Shown here: positions 25,708 through 35,194 of the stretch, one piece after another | How positions within the stretch are numbered: the stretch's first letter is position 1 | How the letters are laid out: every line of letters begins with the position of its first letter | From: Micavibrio aeruginosavorus_D | GTDB taxonomy: Bacteria > Pseudomonadota > Alphaproteobacteria > Micavibrionales > Micavibrionaceae | DNA length: 64,000 bases | Assembly (NCBI RefSeq): GCF_051245535.1 | Contig: NZ_CP195303.1 | Coordinates: 1,116,001 to 1,180,000 of the forward strand | Direction: 5' to 3' | Made by a program: the position numbers and the translations under genes | The notes under the pieces: model-generated | Databases searched by the model: none | The model's input: only the letters and a program-made list of their open reading frames with translations | What the model was told of the DNA's origin: nothing

Positions 25708-27099
25708 ATGACCAGAACACACTGGACCCCCTCCAGCTGGCGCGACAAGCCCGCCCGCCAATTGCCCGCCTATCCGGATGCTCTGGCCCTGAAACGGGTC
25801 GAAGACGCATTGGAGGCCCTGCCCCCGCTGGTCTTCGCCGGGGAAGCCCGCAATTTAACCGCCCAATTGGCCGATGTCGCCGCGGGCCGTGCCTTCCTGC
25901 TCCAAGGGGGCGATTGCGCCGAAAGCTTCGCCGAATTCAGCGCCGGGAAAATCCGCGATTCATTCCGTGTGATTTTGCAGATGGCCATTGTCATGACCTT
26001 CGCCGCCGGATTGCCGATTGTGAAAGTGGGCCGCATGGCCGGGCAATTCGCCAAACCGCGCAGCGATGATAACGAAACCATTGATGGCGTGACCCTGCCC
26101 AGCTATCGCGGCGATAACGTGAATGGGTTTGATTTCACCGCCGCGTCCCGTACACCCGACCCGGACCGCATGATCCGTGCCTATCATCAGGCGGCATCGA
26201 CGCTAAACCTGCTGCGCGCCTTTGCGCAAGGCGGTTATGCCGATTTAAACCGCGTGCATAAATGGAATCTGGATTTCGTCAAGGACAGCAGCCTCAGTGA
26301 ACGGTACGAAGATCTGGCGACACGCATCGACCAAGCCCTGACCTTCATGGGCGCATGCGGCATTACGGGCGATAAAGTTCCGACCATTCGCGAAACCAAT
26401 TTCTACACCTCACACGAGGCTCTGTTACTGCCTTACGAAGAAGCCCTGACCCGTGTGGACAGCACGACGGGCGATTGGTATGCGTGTTCGGCCCATTTCC
26501 TGTGGGTTGGCGCGCGCACGAACCAGACCGAAGGGGCGCAGATTGAATATGTGCGCGGCATTGCCAACCCGATCGGGCTGAAATGCCCGCCGGATCTGGA
26601 CCCGGATACGTTGATCCGCCTGATCGACACACTGAACCCCAACAACGAACCCGGCCGCCTGACCCTGATCGCCCGCATGGGCCATGGCAAAGTGGAAGAA
26701 AAACTGACCCCGCTGGTCCGCGCGGTAAAGCGTGAGGGACGCAGCGTCGTCTGGTCCTGTGACCCCATGCACGGCAACACGTTCAAATCATCATCCGGTT
26801 ACAAAACGCGGAAGTTTGAAAATGTTCTGGGTGAAGTGCGCGAGTTTTTCGGTGTCCACGCGGCGGAAGGCACCCACCCCGGCGGCATTCATCTGGAACT
26901 GACCGGGCAAAACGTCACGGAATGCACAGGTGGCGCGCAGGATATTACGGAGGAAAACCTGTCCGACCGTTACCACACCCACTGCGACCCGCGTTTGAAC
27001 GCGAACCAGGCGTTGGAAATGGCGTTTATGCTGGCCGAGGAATTGAAATCCCTGCGTCTGGCCCCAGCCACGGGCACGATCGCCCACGCGGCGGAGTGA
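25708..27099 (+). CDS. aroG: 3-deoxy-7-phosphoheptulonate (DAHP) synthase, class II
   Basis: This 463-residue protein is full length for plant/actinobacterial-type class II DAHP synthase. Diagnostic segments are HWTPSSWRDKPARQLPAYPD, LLQGGDCAESFAEF, VKVGRMAGQFAKPRS, FYTSHEALLLPYEEALTR, ARMGHGKVEEKL, CDPMHGNTFKS and GGIHLELTGQNVTEC. It condenses phosphoenolpyruvate and erythrose-4-phosphate, the first step of aromatic amino acid synthesis. A ribosome site (AGAGGAAAAATC) precedes ATG 25708. The 197-base upstream gap is AT-rich and could hold its promoter; I see no clear attenuator. Confidence 0.95.
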   Translation: MTRTHWTPSSWRDKPARQLPAYPDALALKRVEDALEALPPLVFAGEARNLTAQLADVAAGRAFLLQGGDCAESFAEFSAGKIRDSFRVILQMAIVMTFAAGLPIVKVGRMAGQFAKPRSDDNETIDGVTLPSYRGDNVNGFDFTAASRTPDPDRMIRAYHQAASTLNLLRAFAQGGYADLNRVHKWNLDFVKDSSLSERYEDLATRIDQALTFMGACGITGDKVPTIRETNFYTSHEALLLPYEEALTRVDSTTGDWYACSAHFLWVGARTNQTEGAQIEYVRGIANPIGLKCPPDLDPDTLIRLIDTLNPNNEPGRLTLIARMGHGKVEEKLTPLVRAVKREGRSVVWSCDPMHGNTFKSSSGYKTRKFENVLGEVREFFGVHAAEGTHPGGIHLELTGQNVTECTGGAQDITEENLSDRYHTHCDPRLNANQALEMAFMLAEELKSLRLAPATGTIAHAAE

Positions 27100-27119
27100 G
27101 TTTTTTAAATCCTCCCTAT

Positions 27120-27187
27120 CGTCATACCGGCGAAGGCCGGTATCCAGTGGATGGATCGTATGGATACCGGCCTTCGCCGGTATGACG
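27120..27187. repeat. REP-like palindromic repeat
   Basis: CGTCATACCGGCGAAGGCCG and its inverse ending GGTATGACG form a 68-bp dyad between the convergent aroG and pncB genes. Each arm contains a GGCGAAGGCC hairpin. It may also serve as the transcription end for both genes. Confidence 0.85.
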
Positions 27188-27224
27188 TGCTGAAAAATCA
27201 GTGACTATCTCTCATGCGTGGCGT

Positions 27225-28808
27225 CTAAACCACGTCCGGGGATCGCAATCGCAAGATCATATCGCGGCGGTTTTGGTACAGCCCCTCTTCAATCCCGACC
27301 ACGTAGATATGCGGGTTTTTCAAACGGCGGTGCGTGGGGTCCAGCATTTTCAAGCCCTGCGCCGCACGCGCCCGCGCGGCGTGGACATCTTCCAATGCGA
27401 CAACCATGGCGCCAGCCTGAAAAATCGGCGTGAGTGGACGATAGACGTGGGTTCCCACCGCAAAGTTTTTCCGGCGCGTGTCATCGTCACGACGAATGGA
27501 GGTGACCGGCGCAATCAACGCACCATCTGCCACGGGATCTTTCATAAACACCGGAACAATCGTGTCCCCGTTATACCGGGCGGCCTTGTCTCCGTCATAC
27601 ACGACGTAACGCAAGACATCCAATTCCCCGGGAATGGATATTTTAATCGCCTGCTCCGACAATTTAATCACATCGCGCATGAAATTTTTATCCCATTGCG
27701 GCATGGACCCGGCCCGCACCTGTGTCCGCACGGCATCAATTTCGGCTTGTGACAAATCGGCCCCGAACACAGCGCCCAATTTATACACCGCGCCCAAGGC
27801 CGGTTGCGCCTTGGACGTGGCCAGATTGGTGCCCACGCCCCACATATCGATGCGCCCGCCTTCCTGACGAATGGCCAGAATGGTTTCTTCGTCCAGATCA
27901 TTCGATGCCACGATTTTCGCATCGGTAAATCCAGCGGCATCCAGTAACGCGCGGGACCGTTTCGACAGATACGCCAGATCGCCTGAATCCAGACGAATGC
28001 CCTTCATGGTGATTCCGGCGGATTGGCACGCGGCAATAGCCCGTTTCACGCCCTGCACCGTGTCGTATGTATCGACCAGAAACACGCCGTTATACGGCAT
28101 GGCGCGGGCATAATCGGCGAAGGATTCAACCTCGTCTTCATACACCATCACCCACGCATGGGCGAAGGTTCCGGTGGAGGGAATGCCATAGGCCAGATCG
28201 GCCTGCATGTTCGATGTGCCCGCCACGCCGCCAATCCACGCGGCGCGTGATGGCTCCAACCCGCCAATACATTGCGCCCGGCGCAGGCCAAATTCCAAAA
28301 TCGGCACGCCATCGGCCACATCCACCAACCGCGCGGCCAACGTGGCGAACAAGGATTGCGAATTGATCGCGTTTAACAAGGCCGCCTCGACCATCAAACA
28401 TTGCCACAAGGGTCCATGCACCCGCATGATCGGTTCATCGGGGAAGGCCAACTCGCCCTCCGGCATGGCATCGATGCTCAGTTCCAGTTTAGCATCCTTC
28501 ACCATCGCGATAAAATCGTCGGTGAACAAAGGATGTTCCGCGCCCGTTGTCGGATCAACGACCGTTTTGCGTTTCATCCATTCGATTTCATCCGGTCCGA
28601 ACCGCCAGCGTTGCAACCATTCAAAAACGATATTCTGCCCCGCCGTGACCAGATAGGCCCCACCGAAGGGATTTTTGCGGATAAAGGCATGGAATGTGGC
28701 ATTCACATTGTGTTTGCCGTTGGTAAAAAACGCCTGCGCCATGGTCAGGGCATATTGATCCCCCCACAAAACGCTTTGCCGGGCTAAAGGATCTTTGAAA
28801 TCGGGCAT
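27225..28808 (-). CDS. pncB: Nicotinate phosphoribosyltransferase family protein
   Basis: This 527-residue protein shows the family hallmarks: DQYALTMAQAFFTNGKHN near the N-terminus, ATFHAFIRKNPFGGAYLV, LEFGLRRAQCIGG, GTFAHAWVMVYEDE, KGIRLDSGDLAYLSKRSRA and IVASNDLDEETI. It converts nicotinate and PRPP to nicotinate mononucleotide (Preiss-Handler salvage). It is divergent from nadE, the last enzyme of the same route, across a 71-base gap, so shared control is likely. The C-terminus (from about residue 430) is less conserved. Confidence 0.9.
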   Translation of the reverse strand: MPDFKDPLARQSVLWGDQYALTMAQAFFTNGKHNVNATFHAFIRKNPFGGAYLVTAGQNIVFEWLQRWRFGPDEIEWMKRKTVVDPTTGAEHPLFTDDFIAMVKDAKLELSIDAMPEGELAFPDEPIMRVHGPLWQCLMVEAALLNAINSQSLFATLAARLVDVADGVPILEFGLRRAQCIGGLEPSRAAWIGGVAGTSNMQADLAYGIPSTGTFAHAWVMVYEDEVESFADYARAMPYNGVFLVDTYDTVQGVKRAIAACQSAGITMKGIRLDSGDLAYLSKRSRALLDAAGFTDAKIVASNDLDEETILAIRQEGGRIDMWGVGTNLATSKAQPALGAVYKLGAVFGADLSQAEIDAVRTQVRAGSMPQWDKNFMRDVIKLSEQAIKISIPGELDVLRYVVYDGDKAARYNGDTIVPVFMKDPVADGALIAPVTSIRRDDDTRRKNFAVGTHVYRPLTPIFQAGAMVVALEDVHAARARAAQGLKMLDPTHRRLKNPHIYVVGIEEGLYQNRRDMILRLRSPDVV

Positions 28809-28879
28809 AATGCAATATCCTTACTTAAAACCATGTCTTAAACGCGCTATGATCGGGCGGACTGGATGGGGATTATAGG

Positions 28880-30559
28880 ATGACCACGACCATATTGGAA
28901 CCATTGCATATCACGCTGGCTCAGGTGAACCCGACCGTGGGCGCGGTCACCGCCAATGCGGAAAAAATCCTGCAATATTATGATGATACGCCGGATAGCA
29001 CCGACCTGATCATTTTCACGGAACTGGCTCTGGCCGGGTATTCGCCGGAGGATCTGGTGTTAAAACCCGCCTTCCTCGCCTCCTGTGCCGCCGCCATTGA
29101 CCGCATTGCCGCCGCCACCGCGGGTCGCCGCACCCATATCCTGCTCGGCGCACCGATTTCCAGCGGGCAGCCAAAACCGTATAACGCCGCCCTGTTGATC
29201 GGTGATGGAAAAATTGTTGAAACGCGATTGAAACATCATCTGCCCAATTACGGCGTGTTTGATGATGAACGCATTTTCACATCCGGACCCCTGCCTGCTC
29301 CCATCGCTTTCCGTGGCTACACGTTGGGCGTCATGGTGTGCGAAGACATGTGGTTCCCGGATGTCTCCGCCAATCTAAAACAAAACGGCGCACAAATTTT
29401 AATCGCGATTAACGGCAGCCCGTTTGACATGGGCAAGCATGAAAAACGCAGAACGGAAGCCAAAAAACGCACATCCGAAACCGGACTGCCGCTGATCTAC
29501 ACCAATCAGGTCGGCGGACAGGATGCCATTGTCTATGACGGCGCATCCTTCATCATGCGTGAATCCGGCGATGTTATCGCACAACTGGATACATTTTCCG
29601 AGGACCGCGCCGACAGCATCTGGACCGCAACCGCCACAGGTGTCCTGTTGTGTCAAACCACGCACACCCGCCACGTCCCCGAAGGCATGGAGCGCATGTA
29701 TGGCGCGTTGATGCTGGGCCTGCGCGATTACGTCACGAAAAACGGCTTCCCCGGCGTGCTGCTGGGCTTGTCCGGCGGGATCGATAGCGGATTGACCGCC
29801 GCCCTTGCCACCGACGCGCTCGGCCCGTCCGCCGTGCATACCGTGATGCTGCCCGGCCCGTATACAGCGCAGGAGAGTTTGGACGACGCAACGGAAAGCG
29901 CACGCCTGCTGGGCATCGCACACCAATCCATCGACATTGTTCCAATGGTGCAGGCGTTTGAGAAAGAGCTGGCGTCCAACTTCAACCCCGATACACCATC
30001 CATCACATTTGAAAATTTACAATCGCGCAGCCGTGGCGTGGCGTTGATGGCCCTGTCCAACGCGACCAACCGCATGGTTTTAACCACCGGGAACAAATCG
30101 GAAATGGCCACCGGGTATGCCACGCTGTATGGCGATATGTGCGGCGGGTTTAATGCGTTGAAGGATGTTTATAAAACCGATGTGTTCGCCCTGTCGCGCT
30201 GGCGCAACGCCCACCATCCGGCGGGCGGATTTGGCCCGCACGGTCCGGTGATGCCGGAGCGCACCATTACGCGTCCGCCCACCGCCGAATTGCGCGCCAA
30301 CCAGACGGATCAGGATTCCCTGCCGCCCTATGACGTGCTGGATGCGATCCTGTTCGCCCTGATCGAAGGGGATCAATCCATCGCCGAAATCGTGGCCGCC
30401 GGGCACGATTTGCAAACCGTCACACGGGTGCAGAAATTGCTGGACCGGGCGGAATATAAACGCCGCCAATCCGCCCCGGGCACGAAAATTTCGCGCAAGG
30501 CCTTCGGCCCCGACCGCCGTTACCCCATCACCAACGGCTATACGGTTGAAAAACAATAG
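28880..30559 (+). CDS. nadE: NAD+ synthase, glutamine-dependent
   Basis: This 559-residue two-domain enzyme has an N-terminal nitrilase-type glutaminase with Glu48 (IIFTELALAGYSPEDL), Lys118 (RLKHHLPNYGVFDDE) and Cys154 (VMVCEDMWFPD). The C-terminal synthetase domain carries the ATP-binding motif LGLSGGIDSGLTAAL, then TGNKSEMATGYATLYGDM. It amidates nicotinate adenine dinucleotide to NAD using glutamine-derived ammonia. The divergent pncB supports a NAD salvage locus. The gap to gltX holds a REP-like element. Confidence 0.95.
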   Translation: MTTTILEPLHITLAQVNPTVGAVTANAEKILQYYDDTPDSTDLIIFTELALAGYSPEDLVLKPAFLASCAAAIDRIAAATAGRRTHILLGAPISSGQPKPYNAALLIGDGKIVETRLKHHLPNYGVFDDERIFTSGPLPAPIAFRGYTLGVMVCEDMWFPDVSANLKQNGAQILIAINGSPFDMGKHEKRRTEAKKRTSETGLPLIYTNQVGGQDAIVYDGASFIMRESGDVIAQLDTFSEDRADSIWTATATGVLLCQTTHTRHVPEGMERMYGALMLGLRDYVTKNGFPGVLLGLSGGIDSGLTAALATDALGPSAVHTVMLPGPYTAQESLDDATESARLLGIAHQSIDIVPMVQAFEKELASNFNPDTPSITFENLQSRSRGVALMALSNATNRMVLTTGNKSEMATGYATLYGDMCGGFNALKDVYKTDVFALSRWRNAHHPAGGFGPHGPVMPERTITRPPTAELRANQTDQDSLPPYDVLDAILFALIEGDQSIAEIVAAGHDLQTVTRVQKLLDRAEYKRRQSAPGTKISRKAFGPDRRYPITNGYTVEKQ

Positions 30560-30628
30560 GTTTTTACACCTAAAGCACCCTTGCACCACGGGGGGTAAAA
30601 CCGATATATTGCAAAGCCTTAGACCACC

Positions 30629-30747
30629 CGTCATCCCCGCCCTTGTGCGGGGATCTGGCACAATAAAGGCGCGGCGCAATGCGCCGCACATAACAACTGG
30701 ATCCCCGTTCGGCGGCGCGGCTTGCGCCGCTTCTGGCCGGGGATGAC
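30629..30747. repeat. REP-like palindromic repeat with inner hairpins
   Basis: CGTCATCCCCGCCCTTGTGC at 30629 pairs with GGCCGGGGATGAC at 30735-30747. The interior carries GCGGCGCAATGCGCCGC and GGCGCGGCTTGCGCC hairpins. It lies between nadE and gltX. Confidence 0.75.
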
Positions 30748-30778
30748 AGCACTGAGATAAATTTGAAAGGTTTAAACC

Positions 30779-32128
30779 GTGTCCGTTCGCGTTCGTTTCG
30801 CCCCGTCCCCCACCGGTTATCTGCACGTTGGTAACGTGCGCGCCGCCATTGTTACATGGCTGTTCGCGCGCAAAAATGGCGGCAGCTTCCTGCTCCGTAT
30901 CGACGACACCGATGTGGAACGCAGCAAGCCGGAATACGAAGCCGATATCGAAGCCGCCATGAACTGGCTGGGCCTGAACTGGGACGACCACGCCCGTCAA
31001 CGCGACCGTGGCGACCGTTACAATGCCGTCATCGAACAATTGAAATCCAGTGGCCGCCTCTACGCCTGCTATGAAACGGCGGAAGAGCTGGCGCTGAAAC
31101 GCAAGACCGCCCTGTCCCGCGGCCTGCCCCCGATTTACGACCGCGCGGCGCTGAACCTGACCGCCGATCAAATCGCCAAATTCGAAGCCGAAGGCCGCAA
31201 AGCCCACTGGCGTTTCAAAATGAACCCGACCGCGATTGAATGGGATGACCTGATCCGTGGCGCGGTGAAGTTTGATGGCGCATTGGTGTCCGATCCGGTT
31301 TTGATCCGCGAAGATGGCACGCCGCTGTACCACCTCTGCTCCGTCATCGACGATATTGATTACAAAATCAGCCACGTTGTGCGCGGCGAAGACCACGTAT
31401 CCAACACCGCCATGCACGTGCAGATGTTCGAAGCCATCGGCGCCCCGGTGCCGCAATTCGCCCACCTGCCGATGATTTCGGATTCCGAAGGCGGAAAATT
31501 GTCCAAACGCCTTGGCAGTTTGAGCGTTCGCGATCTGCGCGAAACCGAGAAACTGGAACCGATGGCGATTATCAGCCTGATGTCCCGCCTGGGCAGCGCA
31601 GACCCAATTGAACCGTTCACGTCGATTCAACCGCTGATCGATCAATTCGACATGTCCAAATTTTCCAAGGGCGCGCCGAAGTTCGATATGGAAGAACTCC
31701 TGCGCCTGAACGCGAAAATCGTTCACGAGCTGTCTTTCGCATCGGTGAAGGATCGTCTGGCCACAATGGGCTTGAAAGATCTGGATGAAAATTTCTGGAA
31801 TGCCGTGCGCCCCAACCTCGACCGTCTGAGCGATGTGCAGGATTGGTGGAATGTGGCCAACGGCCCGGTTGAACCGATCATCGCCGATTCCGATTTCGCC
31901 GCACAGGCCGCCGAGCTTCTGCCCGCCGCCCCGTGGGATGGCACCACATGGAAAGCATGGACCGAAGCGGTGAAGACCGCCACGGGCCGCAAGGGCAAGG
32001 ACTTGTTCATGCCGCTGCGTCAGGCTTTGACGGGCATGGATCATGGCCCGGAACTGGCCGTGCTGCTGCCGCTGATTGGCCCGGATAAAGCGCGCCAGCG
32101 TTTAACCGAAAAACGCGCCGCGGCTTAA
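30779..32128 (+). CDS. gltX: Glutamate-tRNA ligase
   Basis: This 449-residue class I synthetase starts at GTG 30779, with AAAGG upstream. The HIGH-type motif is RFAPSPTGYLHVGN; the KMSKS-type motif is GGKLSKRLGS. ALVSDPVLIREDGTPLYHL and DYKISHVVRGEDHVSNTAMH are standard GluRS segments. It charges tRNA-Glu, and in many alphaproteobacteria tRNA-Gln too, which is then amidated by GatCAB. Alphaproteobacteria often have two gltX copies, so this may be one of a pair. Confidence 0.95.
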   Translation: MSVRVRFAPSPTGYLHVGNVRAAIVTWLFARKNGGSFLLRIDDTDVERSKPEYEADIEAAMNWLGLNWDDHARQRDRGDRYNAVIEQLKSSGRLYACYETAEELALKRKTALSRGLPPIYDRAALNLTADQIAKFEAEGRKAHWRFKMNPTAIEWDDLIRGAVKFDGALVSDPVLIREDGTPLYHLCSVIDDIDYKISHVVRGEDHVSNTAMHVQMFEAIGAPVPQFAHLPMISDSEGGKLSKRLGSLSVRDLRETEKLEPMAIISLMSRLGSADPIEPFTSIQPLIDQFDMSKFSKGAPKFDMEELLRLNAKIVHELSFASVKDRLATMGLKDLDENFWNAVRPNLDRLSDVQDWWNVANGPVEPIIADSDFAAQAAELLPAAPWDGTTWKAWTEAVKTATGRKGKDLFMPLRQALTGMDHGPELAVLLPLIGPDKARQRLTEKRAAA

Positions 32129-32140
32129 TACTAGCTCTTT

Positions 32141-32208
32141 CGTCATACCGGCGAAGGCCGGTATCCATAGGATAGATCGCATGGACCCCGGCCTTCGCCG
32201 GGGTGACG
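32141..32208. repeat. REP-like palindromic repeat
   Basis: CGTCATACCGGCGAAGGCCG and its inverse ending GGGGTGACG lie 12 bases after the gltX stop. Mixed ATACC and ACCCC arms show that the sub-families recombine or drift. Confidence 0.85.
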
Positions 32209-32236
32209 ATCAGGAAAGAATAACCGAGTTCAAAAC

Positions 32237-33010
32237 ATGACCGGAACAGATCGCACACAAATCGACACCCCACAGGACCACGGCCCTGTGGTCGTTCTTG
32301 TCGGCGCGCAAATGGGTGAAAATATCGGTGCCGCTGCGCGCGCGATGATGAATTGTGGCGTATCCCGTATGCGTCTGGTCGCGCCACGTGATGGTTGGCC
32401 CAACCCGGCGGCGGAGGCCATGTCATCCGGCGCGCTCGCCTTGATGCCGCCTGTCGAAGTTTTCGCCACAACGGCGGAAGCCTTGGCCGATATCAATCAC
32501 GTCTACGCCACCACCGCCCGCCCCCGCGATATGGTCAAGCACGTCCTGACCGCGCGCGGTGCCGCGGAGGACATGCACACACGGATCCGGTCCGGCGAAA
32601 AAACCGCCATCCTGTTCGGCGCGGAACGCAGCGGGCTGGCCAATGATGATGTGGCGCTGGCCCAATCGATTATCACCATTCCGCTGAACCCCGGCTTCTC
32701 CTCCCTCAATCTGGGGCAAGCGGTGTTACTGGTCTGCCATGAATTTATGAGCGCGGGCGATGCCACACCGCCGAAACAACTGCCCACAGGTGACTCTGCT
32801 CTGGCCACACATGATGCGCTGGTCAATCTGTATGAACGATTGGAGGATGCGCTGGATGATGCCGGGTTCTTCCGTTCGCAGGAGATGAAACCATCCATCG
32901 TCCGCAATTTGCGCAACATGCTGGGCCGCACGCAGATGACGGAGCAGGAAGTCCGCACCTTCCACGGCATGATTTCCGTTCTGGCTGGCCGCCGCATCGG
33001 GCACGACTGA
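32237..33010 (+). CDS. trmJ: SpoU/TrmH-family RNA methyltransferase, TrmJ-type
   Basis: This 257-residue SPOUT methyltransferase has the TrmJ N-terminus VVVLVGAQMGENIGAAARAM, the motif LVAPRDGWPNPAAEAMSSGA, then ILFGAERSGLANDDVALAQ and ITIPLNPGFSSLNLGQAVLL, which form the knotted SAM site. A C-terminal helical extension (from about residue 185) is typical of TrmJ. The enzyme 2'-O-methylates position 32 of tRNA in the cytoplasm. Placement after gltX fits a translation function, though a REP element separates the two. Confidence 0.88.
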   Translation: MTGTDRTQIDTPQDHGPVVVLVGAQMGENIGAAARAMMNCGVSRMRLVAPRDGWPNPAAEAMSSGALALMPPVEVFATTAEALADINHVYATTARPRDMVKHVLTARGAAEDMHTRIRSGEKTAILFGAERSGLANDDVALAQSIITIPLNPGFSSLNLGQAVLLVCHEFMSAGDATPPKQLPTGDSALATHDALVNLYERLEDALDDAGFFRSQEMKPSIVRNLRNMLGRTQMTEQEVRTFHGMISVLAGRRIGHD

Positions 33011-33078
33011 CCCCCGACCATTAAACCCTTTATTAAGAAAATTATGGCAAGTTTCCTGTATCGGAGGAGAGCTTTGCC

Positions 33079-33336
33079 ATGCTGGACTTGCTTATCAATT
33101 CGCTGACAACCTATTACGGGCTCGATTGGGTGTCCGTCATTTTCGGCATTTCCGCGACCTATGCTCTGGGCAAACAAAACCGCATTGGCTTCGTCTTTTC
33201 CGCCATTTCCTGCATCAGCGGCATCGCCGTGGCCAGCATTTCGGCCCAATATGGCTATGTCTGTTACAACTTCATCCTGATGGCCATGGCCCTGCGCGCC
33301 TATACCAACTGGGCCCGGGTCCGCACCGCGCCATAA
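33079..33336 (+). CDS. Small three-helix membrane protein, half-PnuC-like
   Basis: This 85-residue protein follows a perfect GGAGGAGAG ribosome site, so it is a real gene. It has three hydrophobic segments: about residues 14-31 (LDWVSVIFGISATYALG), 36-57 (IGFVFSAISCISGIAVASI) and 60-76 (YGYVCYNFILMAMALRAY), ending NWARVRTAP. PnuC transporters consist of two such three-helix repeats; residues 8-78 resemble one repeat (compare SWIEAVGTIAGLL and YGWYAW in E. coli PnuC). A homodimeric carrier is possible. The likeness is weak and I infer no substrate. Confidence 0.7.
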   Translation: MLDLLINSLTTYYGLDWVSVIFGISATYALGKQNRIGFVFSAISCISGIAVASISAQYGYVCYNFILMAMALRAYTNWARVRTAP

Positions 33337-33445
33337 ACGGCGCAAATCCGCCAATTTCCTTCCCCCTTGGCCAAAACTGGACAAGCCCGCCCTTTCGCCG
33401 TAGATTCGTCCCATAAAATAAAAAAGACTATAAACAGGGACATAT

Positions 33446-34756
33446 ATGATGCCGATAAAAGGCACAGCCGCGCGATGGGGCAAAGCCATCGTTTTATCCT
33501 TCGCCCTTGTGGCCGGGTGTCAGACATCGTCCACGATGCCCGACAATGACAACCATCCGCCCTATCCGTCCAGCATCGATACAAGCACCGAACTCACGCA
33601 TCTGTTTACCCGTCACAGTGCGACGCCCGTTATCGTCCTCAACAGCGTGGCCATTGAAAACGCCATGGACAACGCACCGCACGGCGCGGTCGGCGTTACG
33701 GCGGAAACCGTTCTGCCCTCCCTTATCAAAACTTTATCCGGTGTCGCGCCCAGCCCGGACACTGTCGCAATGCTGGGCAGTGCCTATTACAACCGCGCCC
33801 CCGTGGCCATTCCCAATCACGAAAATATTGGCAACAACGGATCGGGGCCGCGCAATGATTTGTGGGTTGTCTTTGGCGATTTGCCCGGCATTCCGGAGCA
33901 TGGAACATTGTTTATGTTCAGCAAAATCCACCCGGACAATTTCAAGAAAATTGCGCCCGATATTGACGTTGACGCCCTGCACATTCCACCGCCGCTGGCT
34001 GAACGCTTCATCAAACTGCACGAAGGGTTCCACGCGATTGACACGCGTTATACGGTGGCGATGCACAATCTGCCGCCACTCCATGAATCATCATTTGCGG
34101 ATTACGCCCGCCATAACGATGCGCGGATGCAGATTGAAGTGCTTCACCAGAAGGCCGAAACCTTTGCCGATGTGGCCAGCGCACTGAAAATGGCACAAGA
34201 AGGCCATGCAAAATATTTAACGCCCTATGCCGCATCGCGCGGTATGGCCCAATATTTCCGTCATCTGCACAGCCTTCAACAAGGTGACACCTACGCCGAC
34301 ATGATCATGACGGATGAAACGGGCATGATTGCGGACAAGGTATCGGGATGGCCGGACAACCTGACCTTCGTTCCTCAGCCTTTTACATCGCACAACACGG
34401 TGAAGGGATTGTTGATGGTCAATGATTTCGTGGCCCGCACCCCGGTCCACACAATCCGCACCATGACGATGGATGATATTCTGGCCAAGGCCTATGCCAT
34501 CACCGAAGCCGCAACACCGTCACCAGACACATTGCGCGCGCAAGCATTCTACATGTGGCGTGATATTCGCAAGACATTGGGGGAAACGACGGACCCGCTT
34601 ATGGCCCAAGATTTTTGCCCGCCGCCCTGTGCCTCGGCCATTACACCCGCGCAACGGGCCGGGGCCAAGGATGCGTATGATGATTACATCAACACACTCA
34701 ACCGCGCCGTGGCCCCATACCGGAAGCCATCTCCGGCCCCAACACCGCAGTCATAA
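33446..34756 (+). CDS. Putative HEXXH-containing lipoprotein (zinc metallopeptidase-like)
   Basis: This 436-residue protein has a lipoprotein signal: hydrophobic residues 14-22, then the lipobox LVAGC with Cys25. The central part contains KLHEGFHAIDTRY near residues 191-203, a canonical HEXXH zinc motif. About 45 residues later KAETFADVASALK offers a Glu that could be the third ligand, as in gluzincins. The C-terminal end is Pro-rich, and CPPPC may be a disulfide or metal pair. I do not recognise the family. An outer-membrane-anchored peptidase is the best guess; a non-enzymatic protein is possible. A ribosome site (AGGGA) precedes ATG 33446. Confidence 0.7.
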   Translation: MMPIKGTAARWGKAIVLSFALVAGCQTSSTMPDNDNHPPYPSSIDTSTELTHLFTRHSATPVIVLNSVAIENAMDNAPHGAVGVTAETVLPSLIKTLSGVAPSPDTVAMLGSAYYNRAPVAIPNHENIGNNGSGPRNDLWVVFGDLPGIPEHGTLFMFSKIHPDNFKKIAPDIDVDALHIPPPLAERFIKLHEGFHAIDTRYTVAMHNLPPLHESSFADYARHNDARMQIEVLHQKAETFADVASALKMAQEGHAKYLTPYAASRGMAQYFRHLHSLQQGDTYADMIMTDETGMIADKVSGWPDNLTFVPQPFTSHNTVKGLLMVNDFVARTPVHTIRTMTMDDILAKAYAITEAATPSPDTLRAQAFYMWRDIRKTLGETTDPLMAQDFCPPPCASAITPAQRAGAKDAYDDYINTLNRAVAPYRKPSPAPTPQS

Positions 34757-34762
34757 GGCGCG

Positions 34763-35131
34763 TTAGAGTTTTGGCGCGCGTGGCTTAAACGGAACAACAA
34801 CCGATGCCCGGGCCCGCTCAACCTCCGCCGCCAGCGCCGGGCCGTTGGCAATGTGAATATCCATTTCGGCGATCGTGTCCTGCACCGTCTGAATATTGGG
34901 GTTGGATAAAACCGTATCGCCCTCGGCCTTCGCCATTTCCAGCAACGCGACCAGATCGGAACGATTGCATGCGCCGCAAATCTTCGCATCCGGCGTGCCC
35001 ACAATCGCTTCGACATAGCGTGCGCCGTCCATGCTGGATACTTCGTGGTACACCAAGGTCGGACGCGGCTGGAACCGGCCGGACCGGAACAAGGCTTCCA
35101 ATTCAGTCTTGGGCAGGAATGAATAATTCAT
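34763..35131 (-). CDS. Hypothetical cytosolic protein
   Basis: This 122-residue protein opens MNYSFLPKTELEALFRSGRF and has a CGAC pair near residue 52. The rest is a mixed alpha/beta pattern (LVALLEMAKAEGDTVLSNP, then TIAEMDIHIANGPALAAEV). There is no signal, membrane segment or family I can name. It lies 63 bases upstream (in minus orientation) of nothing obvious and 112 bases downstream of rpsD, on the same strand, but the rpsD terminator separates them. AGAGGG precedes the start. Confidence 0.6.
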   Translation of the reverse strand: MNYSFLPKTELEALFRSGRFQPRPTLVYHEVSSMDGARYVEAIVGTPDAKICGACNRSDLVALLEMAKAEGDTVLSNPNIQTVQDTIAEMDIHIANGPALAAEVERARASVVVPFKPRAPKL

Positions 35132-35194
35132 GGCGCAATATCCCTCTTCTGATCTTATGGGGGCAACCTACGCAACTTCGTCATAATCGCGCAA

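Noticed and set aside
30561..30601. TTTTACACC / GGGGTAAAA inverted pair as nadE terminator
   Set aside because: The stem is imperfect and lacks a T-run on the nadE strand.
30080..32044. 654-codon open frame on the minus strand
   Set aside because: It is antisense to gltX and the 3' end of nadE, and it runs through a REP-like repeat.
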